64,000 nt of DNA from Pelagomonas calceolata (GCA_918797485.1 CAKKNE010000001.1:434001-498000), one strand, 5' to 3'; counted from the first letter of the stretch, positions 39,401 through 51,000 are shown. The notes: generated by a model not told the origin, from the letters alone. Numbers and translations: made by a program.

Positions 39401-40079
39401 GGAGGGCACGTCGCTGCTGTGCTGGGGCGTAAATGGCACCCACGCGCACGCCGTCGACTCGCCGTCCTATCTCAACCACGACGAGGCGAACTGTGTGGCG
39501 TCGCTGCTCGAGTCCTTGCTCCGGAGCGACAAGGTCCAGTGCGAGCCACGCGACGTCGGCGTGCTGTGCGCGTTTCGGGCGCAGACGATCTTGATTAGGC
39601 AAATGCTTCGTGCGAAGAATCTCGGAAACGTGATGGTCGGGCAAATCTACGACTTCCAGGGGTGCGAGCACAAGGTCGTCATCGTGACGCTGACGTTGAG
39701 CCGGCAACCAATCGCGAACCGCGACGAGGACGACGACAGTGCGCCTCCGATCGGTTTACTAGGTGCGAGGCGCTTCAACGTGGCCGTGACGCGAGCGAAG
39801 GCCCTTTGCGTGATCGTGGGCCATCCGAAACTCCTCGCGGGCGAGCCGTACTGGCGCGACTGTCTGCAAGATTGCGTCGACCGCGACGCCTACCGCGGTG
39901 CGAAGCTCGATGAGGACGGCGACGACGCTCAGGACGACGACGTCGCCGCCGACCTGACGGACATGATCGCGTCGAAGAATCTCTTGGGTGGCGGCGACCT
40001 GGATCGGCTCTATCCGCGCGGCGATCGCGCGTTGCGAGCGCTCCACGCTTGCGAGACGGCGTGGCGGATTGCGCTCTGA
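36456..40079 (+). CDS. SDE3/MOV10-like SF1 RNA helicase
   Basis: This 1,207-residue protein has the superfamily 1 Upf1-like helicase motifs: Walker A GPPGTGKT at about 734-741, DEAAQALEPEAL at about 858, GDPNQLGP, LNTNYRAHGSLL, the QGCEHKVVIVTL region and VAVTRAK near the end. The order and the PLVPVALAG-type spacing match the MOV10/SDE3 branch, which acts in RNA silencing and decay. The first 80 residues contain three imperfect repeats (TFSERGDRRLPPPARLP-like). Upstream of the helicase core lies a long beta-rich region. It ends 46 bases from the convergent NO VEIN-like gene. Confidence 0.88.
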   Translation: MPEGRAPTWATFSERGDRRLPPPARLPSGASFGERGDPRPLPPNRLGSTASTFSERDLTDVDTPPPPPPQFLASVEAAAKTAPGRTQLRAPSLDTALSVTDVDLGAVLLGDESSDDDDDDYEAPAPYNQLQKRKPPAPAPRFSRAVCQFVPLESENAAERHVVKLQLIPDLSPRVTAYLERGDDAEVAPTPASGLRLVVEATGDADERDAGPVSGWVVAHLARRRDVSDGALSWSTGAEGGCVGVSWKCVFVTRSNADELLLATPKLSSEAPKWHPEHVRAVFDEHMFAVSSLFSDVPFVRPLGLEDSRDAVGGGAGDHFQLATQPAHLGPTGLTEGLRLIVLDPACALLPGGSQRLGMERLSRLRPGDVLDATCDSQGNAFVAPTPINGARRGSLKKKKKQSFKGTDALTFPFDRRDVGWAWTTATPLRPLVASAERAKPLSSIPAHLHEHSDAALLAACRAAAKGEAFDFDLIQRRAAALDDGRRLGAQPHAALRDRMAHLRALLWLEEASTTLDLEAADVFEVKLRNIQALPALTTNPYYAPATPWKWFGFAPGTVISEAARCTLTVPGASESASGARPPIQQGDAIRLRPTEQSRQLFAELAGGVYELRAVVADVRADVLTLALPRCPLIQKLLEREAQGAAEMAWHARFRPQQAGAKFLHDALSQIAADPAPFERILLGGAGTDAGSADNGDAVDDVPEGALDLNEQQRAAVAAITAPSPRLPPVVVFGPPGTGKTAVVAEAIRRLAARRGARILCCAPSDEAADVLTRRVAAAMESLEPHKPPSLLRLNWWQRKQDSVAPALLRYCSTRDGQFDVFSRNNIKNKTVVITTCACAGVLLRMGLRGHFSHIVVDEAAQALEPEALVPVALAGPATRVTLAGDPNQLGPAVRSTDALKRGLGTSLLKRLLLTAAELSGDAPPGLKRFGLGSAARVAPIVCKLNTNYRAHGSLLALPSRLFYGDALVPASETAHAQLLPWEGTSLLCWGVNGTHAHAVDSPSYLNHDEANCVASLLESLLRSDKVQCEPRDVGVLCAFRAQTILIRQMLRAKNLGNVMVGQIYDFQGCEHKVVIVTLTLSRQPIANRDEDDDSAPPIGLLGARRFNVAVTRAKALCVIVGHPKLLAGEPYWRDCLQDCVDRDAYRGAKLDEDGDDAQDDDVAADLTDMIASKNLLGGGDLDRLYPRGDRALRALHACETAWRIAL

Positions 40080-40125
40080 TGTGTATGTGTGCTTTCTGTA
40101 AGTTTAAACATACTTAGTAAACAGA

Positions 40126-43100
40126 CTACATCTTGAGCAGCAGCGAGATGGCCTTGGTCTCGATGGCCGCCGCGACGCGTCCGTAGAGAGCGACGCGGCG
40201 CGCCTCGAAGGAGCCGCCGGCCGGTGCCGCGAAGACGCGCAGAATAAAGTACGATCCGGGATGCACCCGCGCGAAGTCCAAATGATTCAGGGAGACCTCC
40301 ATGGGCTTGTGCTCGTCGTCGACCATGGTAGTCTTGACCTCGACCCAGGCGTCGTCGCCGCTCGACCCCTTGAGCAAGATGTCCCACGGCTCCCCTCGCT
40401 CTTCGCCCATGTTCCGCCATATAACCAACCACGAACCGGGCCCCACGGAGTCCGCGAGCTCTCCGCGCTCGGCAGCGCGCCGTAGGTACGCGGCCGCCAA
40501 CGCTTCGCCCGCCCGGCCAAGCTGCTGCTGCGCAGCCGTCGGGTCGCCGCGCGGCAGGTATCGAGAGAATTCGGTCGCGTCCTCCGGCGAGACTGGTCTC
40601 TCGCTCGCGAGGAATGACGCCAACTCGGAGCTCCGCCGCGGCACAAATGGACCCGACCCGGTGGCGCCGTCGGCACTCGAGACCGCGCCGGCGCCGCCTC
40701 CACCGCCGGTACCGCCGCCGCCACCACCTAGGTGTAAAGCGGCGAGCGCGGCCTCGATTCGGGCCGCGTCGGCCGCAGGGATACCACAGGCCTCGATATC
40801 CTCGCTGTTCAGAAGAGCGAGGTCGTCCAGGCTCTCGATGTCTTCGGCCCGCAGCCGCTCGGCGTGGTGCGCGAGATCCGCCGAGGCCAGGAAGGCCACG
40901 AGATCGAGCGGGCGCCCGCCGCTACCGCCACCGTTGCCACCGCCGCCGCCGCCGCCGCCAGAACCAAACCCAACCGGTCCCATAGCTTGGTCCCCAGCGC
41001 CCGCGCGCCATCGCGTAAGCGTCGGCTGCCGGGCCGCTGGAGCGCAAGACCTTAGGTGCCCCACCGTCGTGGTCTCGAGCGGCCGACAGCACCGGCCAGA
41101 CAAACTCCGAAAGTGCCGCGTCTCCGGGGCCCGCCGGGCGAGCGAGAAGTTCCTGCAAGGCAGCCAGCTCGGCCGCGGCGTCGCGCGCCAGGAACGCCGC
41201 ATGGAGTTCACCAACGAGTCGCGCGGCGTCAACGTCCTGCTCCGGAGCTTCAGCGACGGGCGGCGCGGGCGGCATGGGCGGCGCGGGCGAAATATCCTCC
41301 TCAGCGACGGCCGCCGCGTCGTTCTCGACGCCGTCAAACCAGTCGCCATCCGACGCGGCGGGAGCCTCCGGCGGGACCGGCGGCGGACTGCTGGGCGCGA
41401 CGCGCGGGTCGCATCGTGACGCGGAAGCCGCTTCTTTGGTCGCGTCGCGTCGCTCCACCGGCTCCGGCTCCGCCGATGGTTGGGCCGGTGGCCAGCGCTG
41501 GGCGGCCTGTGCCGCCGTCGGAGGCCAGCAGGCGCCCGGCGTCGTGTCCTCCCTCTTCTTCCGCGGCGCCTTAGCAGGCGCGGGTGCCGCCTCCTCCTCG
41601 GATTCTTCGGATTCGTCGTCGTCGTCGTCGTCGTCCTGAATAGCCGGGGGTCCTATCGGCGCGTCGTGCGCCATGGCCGCCTCGATGCCTGCCGCTTGCC
41701 ACGGCGTCTCGTCCGAAGGCAAAGGCGCGATGCCCCGGCGCTCGAAGAGGCGTTCGCCCGAAGACTTAGCCAGAACAAGGAAGTCGGTGAGCTCCGTCGC
41801 CCGATCGCCCGGGCCGCAGAGGAGTTCGGACACCGCCGAGAGTATCGCATCATAATCGTCATCCTCGAGCGTCGTCTTGGCGACGTACAGGGTCGACCCA
41901 TCGTTGATAAACGCCGCCTTCGGAACTCGAACGACTCGACCGGCCACTGAATGGACGACCTCGAGCTCGTCGCAGACGCACGCGCGGAGCCCGGCCACCG
42001 TCCTCGCCCACACAGCGCCGTTTACCTCGTAGGCCGCTGGCAGCTCCGACCGCAGCCAGCGTTGCGCGTGCGGCAACAGCGACGCGAGTTCGTCGTGCAA
42101 TTGGTGGCGCGCGAACCGCACGCCCTCAGGATACGTCTTCGTATCGACGAGCTGCGAGAGCGGCCGCACGCCCAGTTGCGCGAGGAGGGGCCGGGCCGAG
42201 GCGCTAAGCGCATCAAATTCGGCGAGCAGCCGTTCCCCGGCCGTCTGCCGTTTGGCTGCGACCGGCGGGATGACCACGCCCTCGCGCCGCGCCGCGTCGA
42301 GGCGCTCCGCCAGCCAGGACTCCTGCTGGTCCCTTGGAATGCCGAGCATGGTCAAATCTACGGGATCCGGTTTCGCGACATCCGGCTCCACGATGGCGAT
42401 GGCAGAGGCGACGTCCGCCTTCTTGTCCGCGAAGAGCGCCTCGCGCAGCGCCGGGGCGTCATCTATCGCAAGGAGCACGTCGTCGCCGGACGCCTCGAAG
42501 GTGCCGGCGAGCGTCGGCCAGACCCGCTTGCCTTTTAGGAGATGTGGGACGAAGTCGGCGGTCGGGTAGGCCGACAGGCAGCCCGTCAGGATTTCGAAGG
42601 ACACGACCATCAACACCTTGAGGACGTCGTCCCGCTTCGAGGTGTAGGGCGCGTCTGACGCCGCGAGCGCCGCCGCGATCGTGAAATGGGATTCCAGCGG
42701 CGCCGCTTGGGCGAGCAGGGCCTTCGGTAGACCTGAAGATATGCCGTTGTCGACGCAGTTGCGGCATCCTGCTGTGCCGCGGGCACCGAGGCGCCCAGCA
42801 AAGCAGGCGGAGCAGAACATGCGGCACCAGAAGCGCTGCAGGGTGGCGTAGTGCCGCTGGAGCACGCGCGGCGCCTCGACGCCGCGGTGGACGCAGGAGT
42901 CCAGAACCCGGCTATGGTCGGCCCAGACACAGGCGTCGAGCGCGTAGAAGCGGCCCGGCACGCGCTTCAGCTTGCCGTCTTCGTCGCGGAACGAACCGTC
43001 GTAGCGGTCGCGGGGCACGGTGGCGGCCTCGTAGCGGTAGTCGGGCACCCAGACGCACGGCCGGTCCTTCGCGGCGAAGAACGCTCGGACAGCATCGCCG

Positions 43101-46100
43101 TGCGCGCCGACAAGCTCGCTCGCCAGCAAGCGATAGAGCGACTCCATGTGCGCCACAGACGTCTCGAAGGCTCCGCCTTCCGCGGCCCAGGTTTCCAGCA
43201 GCGCGAGCGCGTCGTTGGCGCCGAACGTCTTACGCAGGCCCAGCCGCTGATACGCGGTCGCGTTGTCGCGCAGCACCTTTCGCAGGTTCGGCGTAGGCAT
43301 GGGAGCGAAGCCGCCGCCGTACCTCTCCGCGTCGTTATTGAGGGGGGAATAAAGGTCTCGAGGTCGGAAGAGGCGGACGGCGCCCGACGTCCCCCCGCCG
43401 GGCAGCCAAGCAGTCTCCGAGAGAAGCATGGCCAGCGAACTCAGTACAGTAGCAGTCGTTCCGACGTGTACCTGACTGGGCACCAAAGCGCCGCCTTTTG
43501 GCACTGCGGCGCCGACGCGCGCGATCGTCGCCGTGGACGCCGCGGCCATGGCGCACGTCGTCGCCACTTCACACAGCGCGGCAATAACCCACTGTTTTGG
43601 CCGCTCGTCGCGCGACAGCTCCTCCAGTAGGCTTTTCAGCGTCTCGCTGTGCAAATCCCTCGCCTCGAGCGCGGCCTCGGAACTGAGGCCCGCCTTCGCG
43701 GCGGCGGCGGCCCAGGTCTCGGGCCAGGCGTCGCGCGGGACCACGCGAGGCCGAGGCTTCGGGCCTTCCACGCAGCCGACGTCCCGGAGGAGCTCGACCC
43801 AGGCTTGGGGGCGTCCAGAAGTCGGTCCCGCGAGCTCGCCGATGGCGGCGTAGCTCCACCCGAGGCGTCGTGCCAGCGTACCAAGCTCCGCTAAAGCATC
43901 GCTAGACGCGCCGTGCTCTCGCGCGAGGAATACGTCGGCGTCGCGCGGAAACGCGACGCCACGGCTCTCGAATCCCTTCTTGCCGTCGGCGGCCCGCACG
44001 CAGACGGGTACGGCGGCATCGTGTAGGCGCTTGATGATTTCCTCCCTTTTGCCGCGCTCTACCTTGGCCTGGAGACCTCGTCGGCCCTCGCCCTTGGCGA
44101 GCAGCGCTCTTATTAACCGCCAGTAGGCTATGACAGTGCTCCGATCACAACCGCCCTCCACGAGCGCCGGAATCACGTGCTGAGTGACGACAGTATCCGG
44201 GGAGGCATCGACGACGCCCGCGTCGCGTAACACGCTCAGCACCATCGGCCGCGCGGGCGCCGCGGCGAGCAACGACGCGTCGACGATGCGCAATTTCTCC
44301 TTAACAGTATCGAAGCAGTCGAGCGTCGCCGCCTTCTGGTCGCTCTGCTGGAACACGTAGATCGGCGCGTCGTCGACGCACCCGAGGCCTCCACCCGCGA
44401 GCGGAATCACCGATAGGCCCTGTAGCTCGGCCTTCGAGGCGCGCGAGAGGCCGCCGCGCTTGCCCGCCGCGCGATACAGGAGCACGGCCCACTGGCGGAA
44501 GAGAGCCGGCGTGAGACGGCCGGCAGCTGCCAGAGCCTTGCCGAGCTTCAGCGCGTGCGCCGCATCGAGCTCCTCGACGCCGAGCGCGGCCAGCGTCTGC
44601 GGCCGCAACCGGAGCTGGAAGCCCGCGTCGAGGGGCCACAGGTCAAGGCGCGCGAACTCGGCCGCGAGTTGTGACGACGGGTCGATGCGCAGGCGCTCCG
44701 GCACGGCGAGCGCCTTCGACGGCAACACCCAGGACCCATCCGCCGCGAGGACGCAGGGGACGCCTCGGACCCGCCGTGCGATGTCCGCAGCGAGCGGCCG
44801 GAAGAAGCCGACGACCTCATGCTCGACGGGCAGCGCGTCGAGCACCCGCGCGACGCCGAAGCCGTCGAGCGCTTGTCCCGCGCCAGCTTGCACCGCGCGC
44901 AAGGCGTCGACGTAGAGCGATGCAGCCTCGGACCGGAGCCACTGGTTCCAGGCCGAGTCCTCGCGTACAGTCTCTCGGCTCGAGGCCAGGATCCAGTCAG
45001 CGTGCAGCACGAAGGCGAGGTTTGCCGGTGCTATCGGCAGAAAGGCAAAGACCGGGAGCGGCTCGTCGTCGGCGCGGCGCGCGGCGCCCGCGTCGAAGGC
45101 CGCGGCGAGCACCGTCTTCGCCGCGTCGCCGCGCCGCGCCCAGGACACCGTCTCGACCTCGCGCTTGACCACCAGCCACGTCGTCGTGGTCTCGCCGCCG
45201 CCGACTGCGTCCGTCAGGGTCACGACGGATGCCGTCCCCGAAGCCACGTCCTGGCGCCGCATCGACCGCGTTGTCGCGGCATCCTCTTCATCACCCGACC
45301 GTTCGACCACATCGATGCGCCGGACGCGGTTCAAGAAGAGGAGCAGCAACGGGTCGATCTCGCCGATCTTTTCTGCTAGCTCCGCCCGTTTAGCCTCGCC
45401 CCGGAACTCTTCCGTGAGCGGCAGCAGAATCGTCGTCCCCTGTGCTGGCACTTTTTTTAGCCCGGCCGCGGCGAGCCACGTTCGACACGCCGGTGAGGCG
45501 TCGACGCACGGCCGCGGCACGACCATGTGCTGGTCGAGCGAGAATGCGTAGCCGCGCGAGTGGATCTCGGGCCGGTCCGACACGCGGAAGACGCTCTTGA
45601 AGCCGATGCCCTTCTGACCGATGTATCCGCTGCCGCCCACGCCCTTGCTGCTCGCGCCGACGTGGCAGAGCGCTCTCACATGCCGTTCTCTGAAACCGGT
45701 TTCGTTGTTCCGCACGACGATGGAGTCCGGCGAGGCGTCAAAGACGATCGTCGGCGTCGCGTTCGAGGGATAGTCGTTGTCGTCCGCGTTTTGCAGGAGT
45801 TCGAGTAAGAAATGCGAGTCCTTGCTATAAATGTCGCGCGCGATCACCTTCAGCGCGTTGTCGAGCGCCTGCAGCTGGAGGCTCTGCGACACGTCGATGC
45901 TCGCATCGACGGTGTCGAGGCCAAAGCCCTTACGGATGTCCGCCAGGACGGCGGCCGGGGCTTCGTCACCTTCGTCGGCGACTGGGGCGGCGGCCGCGAC
46001 GTCGTCGGCGGGGAGCGACGGTGCATCGGCGTCGTTCGCGGCGCGCGCGTCGTTCTCGACGTCCTCTGTTTCTGTAGCGACCGCCTCGGCAGTCGTTGCG

Positions 46101-48691
46101 CCGGCGTCGGTGTCCACCGTCGGTGCCTTGGCAATTGGAGCGACAGCTACTGGCGGCGCCTTCGCTCGCTTGGGCGGTGAATCGACTATTTTCCAGTAGT
46201 CCTCAAGAAGCAAAGGGTAGGTCCGCGAGCCGTCGATGTCCTCCGCGCGCACGGCGAGATCGTGCAGCGCGCCGACCGCATCTCCCGCCGCCGCGAGAAG
46301 ATCCGCCTCCGTCCGCTTCGTGCTGCCGCGTTGAGCCTCGAGGGCTGGCACGAGGGCGTCGGCGACGGATGGCCGGAGCGGACCCGGCGTTCGTAGCAAA
46401 GACTGGCACACAAATGCCGGGACGTCGGCCCCCTCGGCGCCGAGGCGCAACAGGGCCTCGCCGAAGCACGCGCGCAGGAGCTCCGGAGCCGCGTCGCCGC
46501 GCGCCATGAGCGTCACCGCGTGCGCCGTCGCGGTGGACGCGTCGCCGGCCACCGCCGCCGCGCCGAGCTCCTCGAATGACGCGTCGGACCGCAGCTTGTG
46601 CACAGAGCCGTCCGTGACGACCACCGAGACGCCGCACGTCGCGCAGAAATCAGCGAGATCACCGTGGCGGCGCTCGTGCCCCGCCGCGCGCCAGCGGAGC
46701 CGCGCTGAGAGATCTTCGAGGTCCGGGGCCGAGGCCACGGCGCGGGCGAGGCGGTCGCCGGCCGACGCCGTCGCTGAGGCGCGCGGCGTGCCAGGCGCGA
46801 CATAGTCGACGACGTGCTCGCGGACCTCGGGCCGCGCGTTGGAAGCGCACCGCGCGGCGAACGCGGCGACGTCGACCCCGCAGCCGAGAGCCGCCAAGTC
46901 GGCCACGCCGGCCCGCGCCGCGAGCGCCGCCCGCGCGCCGTCGCCGGCCAGCACGTCGGGGCCGAGCGTAGCGGCGGCCGTCGCTACGCGCTCCGCAAAC
47001 CGTGGAGGCGCGGGTCCGCCGCCGCCGCCTCCGACAAGGGCCCGGACGCCCTCGTCCTCGTCGGCCGCCGCCGCCAGCCAGGCGGCGAAGGAGCCGCCAG
47101 CGAACGCGTCGGCGCCCGCGCGCGCTGTTAAAGCTGCTTCGAGCGCGGCGAGGGCCTGGAGCGGAGAGTCTGGCGCCGCGGCGAGGACTTCCTCGCACGC
47201 GTCGGCGAGCGCCGCGAGCGCGGCGGCGCCGTCGCCTGCCTCCTTGTCTTCCTCGTCGCCCGCGTCGGCTTTGCCGGCGAAGCGCTTGCACACCGTCCGC
47301 GCGAGAAGATCCGCCGCGTCGGGCGCGCGGGCCGCGAAGGCCAGGAAGCTGCCGCGGCGGAGGGCGTCGATCGACGGCACCTGGAGCCGCTCGACGAGCG
47401 CCGCCTCCGCGGCGGCCAGCGCCGCCACGACGGACGGGTGGTCGTCGTCGCCGCTGTCGAGGGCGAGGCTCAGCTCGCGCGACAAGTCCTCGTCCGAGAG
47501 ACCGCGCGCCTCCTCGATAGTCCGGCGCGAGGCCTCGACGTCGACGCCGCTGCCCACGAGCGTGAGCGCGTAGCACGCGGCGAGCTCCGCGACCGCGGCG
47601 GCGTGTTTCGCGTATTTCCGCGGGCGGCGACGGACCGCCTCGACGACGTCTCCGGCGAGGTTCGCCGCCACAACGTCGAAGCGGTCCGTCGCCGCCCAGC
47701 CCGCGGCGTCGGCGGCGAGATCCCGCGCCGCCGTCGAGAGCACCGCGGCCGTGCGGACCGCGCCCTTGCCCGCGGCCTCCTGGGTTTTGAGCTCGGCCTT
47801 ATATTCGGCTTTGCTCTCGTTTACGAGCTCCCGCATGGCCTTCTCGCGCGCGGCCTTCGCGTCGCGCCCGGCCTTGCCCGAGAACTTAATCATGCTGCCA
47901 ATCGCGTACTTGTTCACCGCGACGCAGAGCGAGCGGGGCGAGGACGCGCCGCGCTTCGCGGCGAGCCAGTTCAGGAACGCCACAAGTTCGACGTTCTTGA
48001 AATTTTTCGTTTCGGTCCTATATCTGTGGAGGCCCTTCAGGACGTCGCCGAGGCTGAGCTGGGGAATCGTGCGCAGCGCCGGGTCCGGGAGAAACTTGGA
48101 CCCGACGAGCGGTTGCTGCAGGAGCGGTCCGAGCCGCAGCTCGTCGAAGCTCTCCCGCAGGCCGTGGACCGACACGAGCTCGGCCTCGAGATCGAACAAC
48201 GTCGCGACGAAGCGCGACTCGACGAAGGCAGAGATCTGCAGCTCGACGAGGCCCTCGAGGTGTCGCAACGCCCGCAGCTCGTCGACGTCCTGGATGCGCA
48301 GCCCGAGTTCGTCCAGGTACCGCACGCCGAGCGCGAGGCACGTCTGGTCCAGCAGCTCGAGTAGGCGCACGGCCTCGCCCTTCTCGCACAAGCGCTTCCG
48401 CAGCGTCTTGGCGTGTTTTGACACGACCTTCGGGTCCGCACGGGCCACGGCGCTCTTCGACGGCGTGGCGCCCCGCGGCGCGCCGCAGCGGTGGCACTCT
48501 CGGCGCGAGGCAAAGTTGCCGGACGTCTCGCAGCGGCGACACGTCCAGTCGCCGCCCGTGGCGCCGCCCTTGCCACCCTTGCCGCGCCCGCGGCCTCTTC
48601 CGCCGCGACCACCATTCACAGCGTCGCCGCCCTTGCCGCCAGCGACGACTCTGAAGCCGCCAGCGCCGCGGCCTCCCCGAGGTGAGGGCAT
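40126..48691 (-). CDS. NO VEIN/sacsin-like GHKL ATPase with RanBP2 zinc finger, SAM and NOV_C domains
   Basis: Exons 41065-48691 and 40126-40985 give 2,828 residues; the 79-base intron is inferred from frame and the exact donor is uncertain. A Gly/Arg-rich start leads to a RanBP2 zinc finger (WTCRRCETSGNFASRRECHRC). Near residue 964 is the GHKL ATP-binding N-box (LLELLQNADDND) and then GYIGQKGIGFKSVF, as in sacsin and plant NO VEIN. A SAM domain lies near 2569-2625 and the NOV_C (DUF3883, nuclease-like) domain occupies the last 140 residues (IWRNMGEERGEPWDILLK, WVEVKTT). Plant NO VEIN is nuclear and acts in cell-fate patterning; here the role is unknown. Confidence 0.88.
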
Positions 48692-49029
48692 GATGCTACC
48701 TGTGATCAGCTGTGATTGCCCGCGGACGCGGCTCACACAGTGGGGCCAAATGACCTATATCCTGGAGAGCTTGCAACGTGAGCGCCGCTGCGTAAATTTG
48801 AGCAGCCACACTGTTGCGAGAGCGCGAGCAGCGATGTCACAACCTGCCAATTCGTGCAGCCAAAGCGGGCACGAGGTGTGAAGGCACAGCCGCTTTTATG
48901 AAAAACCTAATCAACTAGCGACCTGTAAGATACTAGAAAGTTTAACACACAGTGCTTAGTCGCCACCTCTCAGCACTCCCGCTCCCGCGACGCCACCTCT
49001 CAGCACTCCCGCTCCCGCGACGCCACCTC
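48692..49029. other. spacer with palindrome copy and 30-bp repeats
   Basis: These 338 bases lie between the NO VEIN-like start and the DNA polymerase stop. They hold a minus-strand palindrome (48914-48937) and most of a three-unit 30-base repeat. No gene is seen. Confidence 0.55.
48914..48937 (-). promoter_or_regulatory. recurrent intergenic palindrome, copy 5 (variant)
   Basis: On the minus strand it reads CTAGTATCTTAC then AGGTCGCTAGT. The core TGTCTTAC is changed to TATCTTAC. It lies 223 bases upstream of the NO VEIN-like start at 48691. Confidence 0.65.
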
Positions 49030-49050
49030 TCAGCACTCCCGCTCCCGCGG
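48961..49050 (-). repeat. three 30-bp tandem repeats spanning the polymerase stop codon
   Basis: Three units at 48961-48990, 48991-49020 and 49021-49050 are identical except for the last base of the third. Each contains the minus-strand coding for RERE-C and a TGA stop, so two extra copies of the C-terminal codons plus stop lie in the 3' untranslated region. The protein is unaffected. Confidence 0.95.
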
Positions 49051-51000
49051 CTCCAAGTACTCGAGGTGGAAGAACTCGAACACGTCCTTCTCCGTGCGCA
49101 GCGACGCGTTGTCCTCGACGTAGACGTCCGTGCGCTCGTCGTGCCGCGACCCCTCCGCGATGTAGATGCCGTGCTTGCCCCAGGCCCAGTGCTCGCCGGG
49201 ACCCAGCTCGCGCCCTTCCACCCGCCGCACCTTCTCGCCCGTCGGCGAGAGCTCCCAGCCCGCGCGACCCACAATCGGTTTTTGATCGGGCACGTGCTTC
49301 CAATTGCCCTCGTGAGCCTTCTTGGCGTACTCGGCCAGCGACCGCTGGAAGCCCGTGCTCCCGGACCAGCCGATGACGGCATGGGCATAAATATCCGTCG
49401 GGGCGAGGATGATGTCCAGCCGGCGGACCTGCGGCAGCAGACGTGATCAAGGGACGACGCCGCGTCGACGGCGAAGGGAGGCGACGCAATGATTCGGACG
49501 CGGGCGCGGTACGGCTCCGTGCACCTTCGGCGAGAGGCAGAAAGCGTGCTTCGTATTCAACTTGGGTAACCGGCCGCCCGCGTTCCCAAAGATCTCGCCT
49601 CCGCTGGAGCGGTGCGGATGGAGAAAGCCCGGCGGTCCAAACTGGTCAACCGCCTTGAAGAATCGCGCCATGAGTTCGTTGCCCAGCCCCGTCGGAGACT
49701 CGAACGCGTAGGCGCGCGCGTCGATGAGCGGCCCATCTAATGGCGCGTGGATGATCACGTCGACGTCGTGGCCACCGACTTTTCCGCGGCGCCAGCTGCC
49801 CACGACGGTCATGTGAAGCCCGATGAAGCGCGCGGCGCTTTCGAGGATGCCGTGAATCTGCTTCGTCTCCTGCACGTCCATGGGGATGTGCGAGTTCGGG
49901 TATGCGTCGGAGCCGCATGGAGCCAATTCCAACTTCCGCCTCAACACATCAGAGATGGGCAGCTCGCGGCGCCGGTCGACCAGGTCGCGGGCGCCTGTGT
50001 GGAAATCAAAATTTTACGGCACGTTCGTGCTGAATCGTCGCGTCGACCTCCACGCCATCGACGCGATGCCTGCTCGATGGCATGCACCCGACGCACTGGT
50101 TGATTTCCACACAGGCGGGCGCCCCGGACGCCGTGCTTCCGCGCGAGGGCCTCCATCTGTTTTTTGGTGATGCCCATGTGCCTGCGGCGAGCAATCCGTC
50201 ACCCCATCCGAACGAAGACGACTGGACGCGGCTTCGCACATCTCCGTGATCTCTTTTACGGCCACACGAACCGGATCTTTCTCCCAGAACGTGAACGCGT
50301 CGACGCGTTGCAAGGCGGGCAGGCCGCCGGTCACGAGCTGCTCGAGGTAGGCGAGCCAGCCGCCGTTCGCGCTCGACGACCGCCCGGACATGAAGTGCTG
50401 CTTCGCGAGGAGCATGCGCTGGTCCTCCCAGTTCTCCGGCGTGATTTTGGTGGGCCACGACCGAATTAACGCGATGACCTTGTACGTGAGGCCGACGGCC
50501 GTGTGCTGGCTCGCGTCGCCCTCTATACACCCGTTCTGCCACCACTCGAGCTGCTGCTTGAGCCAGCCCGTGAGTTGTTTATTTTGATCATCTGCTTTTG
50601 TAATCTTGCGCTGGCAACCGAACTTGGGCAGGACGTCGGACCGCCGCGCCGGCGCGGCCTCCTCCGGTCGTTCCTCGACGGCGCCCCAGGCGTGGGCCGC
50701 GGCGTTCTGGCGCTCGTTGCGCGCGATCGAGTCCGTGAGCCAGCGGTCGCCGACGAGCTGCGCGGCGCCGGCCTTGGCCCGCACGGTCGCGGGGTCGACG
50801 TTCTCCGCGGCGATCACGACGAAGTCGTTGCCTTCCTTGAGCGAGGCGGCTTGCGACGGCTTGAGGAACGCGGCGCCGGCGCCGATCTTCGCCTCCCAGA
50901 GCTTGCGCTGGAACGGGTTGGCGCCGATGACCGTGATTTTCGCACCGGCGAAGCAGGCTAACGGCGGCGCGGCGGTCTTGGCCTTCTTCTTGGGCGCCAT
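49030..51000 (-). CDS. family X DNA polymerase (pol mu/TdT-like) with BRCT domain
   Basis: Exons 50228-51000, 50123-50181, 49525-49994 and 49030-49428 give 566 residues. Residues about 15-100 form a BRCT domain (FAGAKITVIG, DRWLTDSI). Helix-hairpin-helix follows (MGITKKQMEALARKHGV). The palm holds the metal-binding pair in GSWRRGKVGGHDVDVIIH and the third Asp in VRRLDIILAP. The thumb shows IGWSGSTGFQRSL and ends FFHLEYLEPRE. The GHDVD motif is that of pol mu and TdT, which fill gaps in non-homologous end joining. Introns: 46 bases (inferred), an introner (128 bases with a GC donor or 116 with GT), and 96 bases. Neither the 46- nor the 96-base intron has introner ends. Confidence 0.88.
49995..50114 (+). 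mobile_element. intact introner element in the DNA polymerase X gene
   Basis: This 120-base element has perfect 15-base inverted ends (CTGTGTGGAAATCAA and its complement) and a perfect 8-base target duplication, GCGCCCGC on the gene strand, at 49987-49994 and 50115-50122. The inner hairpin has perfect 8-base arms, GCCATCGA and TCGATGGC, with a 12-base loop. It is inverted relative to the gene. Exact codon restoration (GVRGARDLV) would use GC at 50122 as the 5' splice site; a GT at 50110 also keeps frame but adds four residues. Confidence 0.95.

Noticed and set aside
48961-49050. CRISPR-like array of regularly spaced 30-bp repeats
   Set aside because: The units are directly adjacent without spacers, only three in number, and lie over a eukaryotic stop codon.
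49429-49524. A further introner in polymerase X (96-base intron)
   Set aside because: It begins GTGCACGG and ends CTGCTGCCGCAG, without the inverted ends or inner palindrome; a very old copy cannot be excluded.
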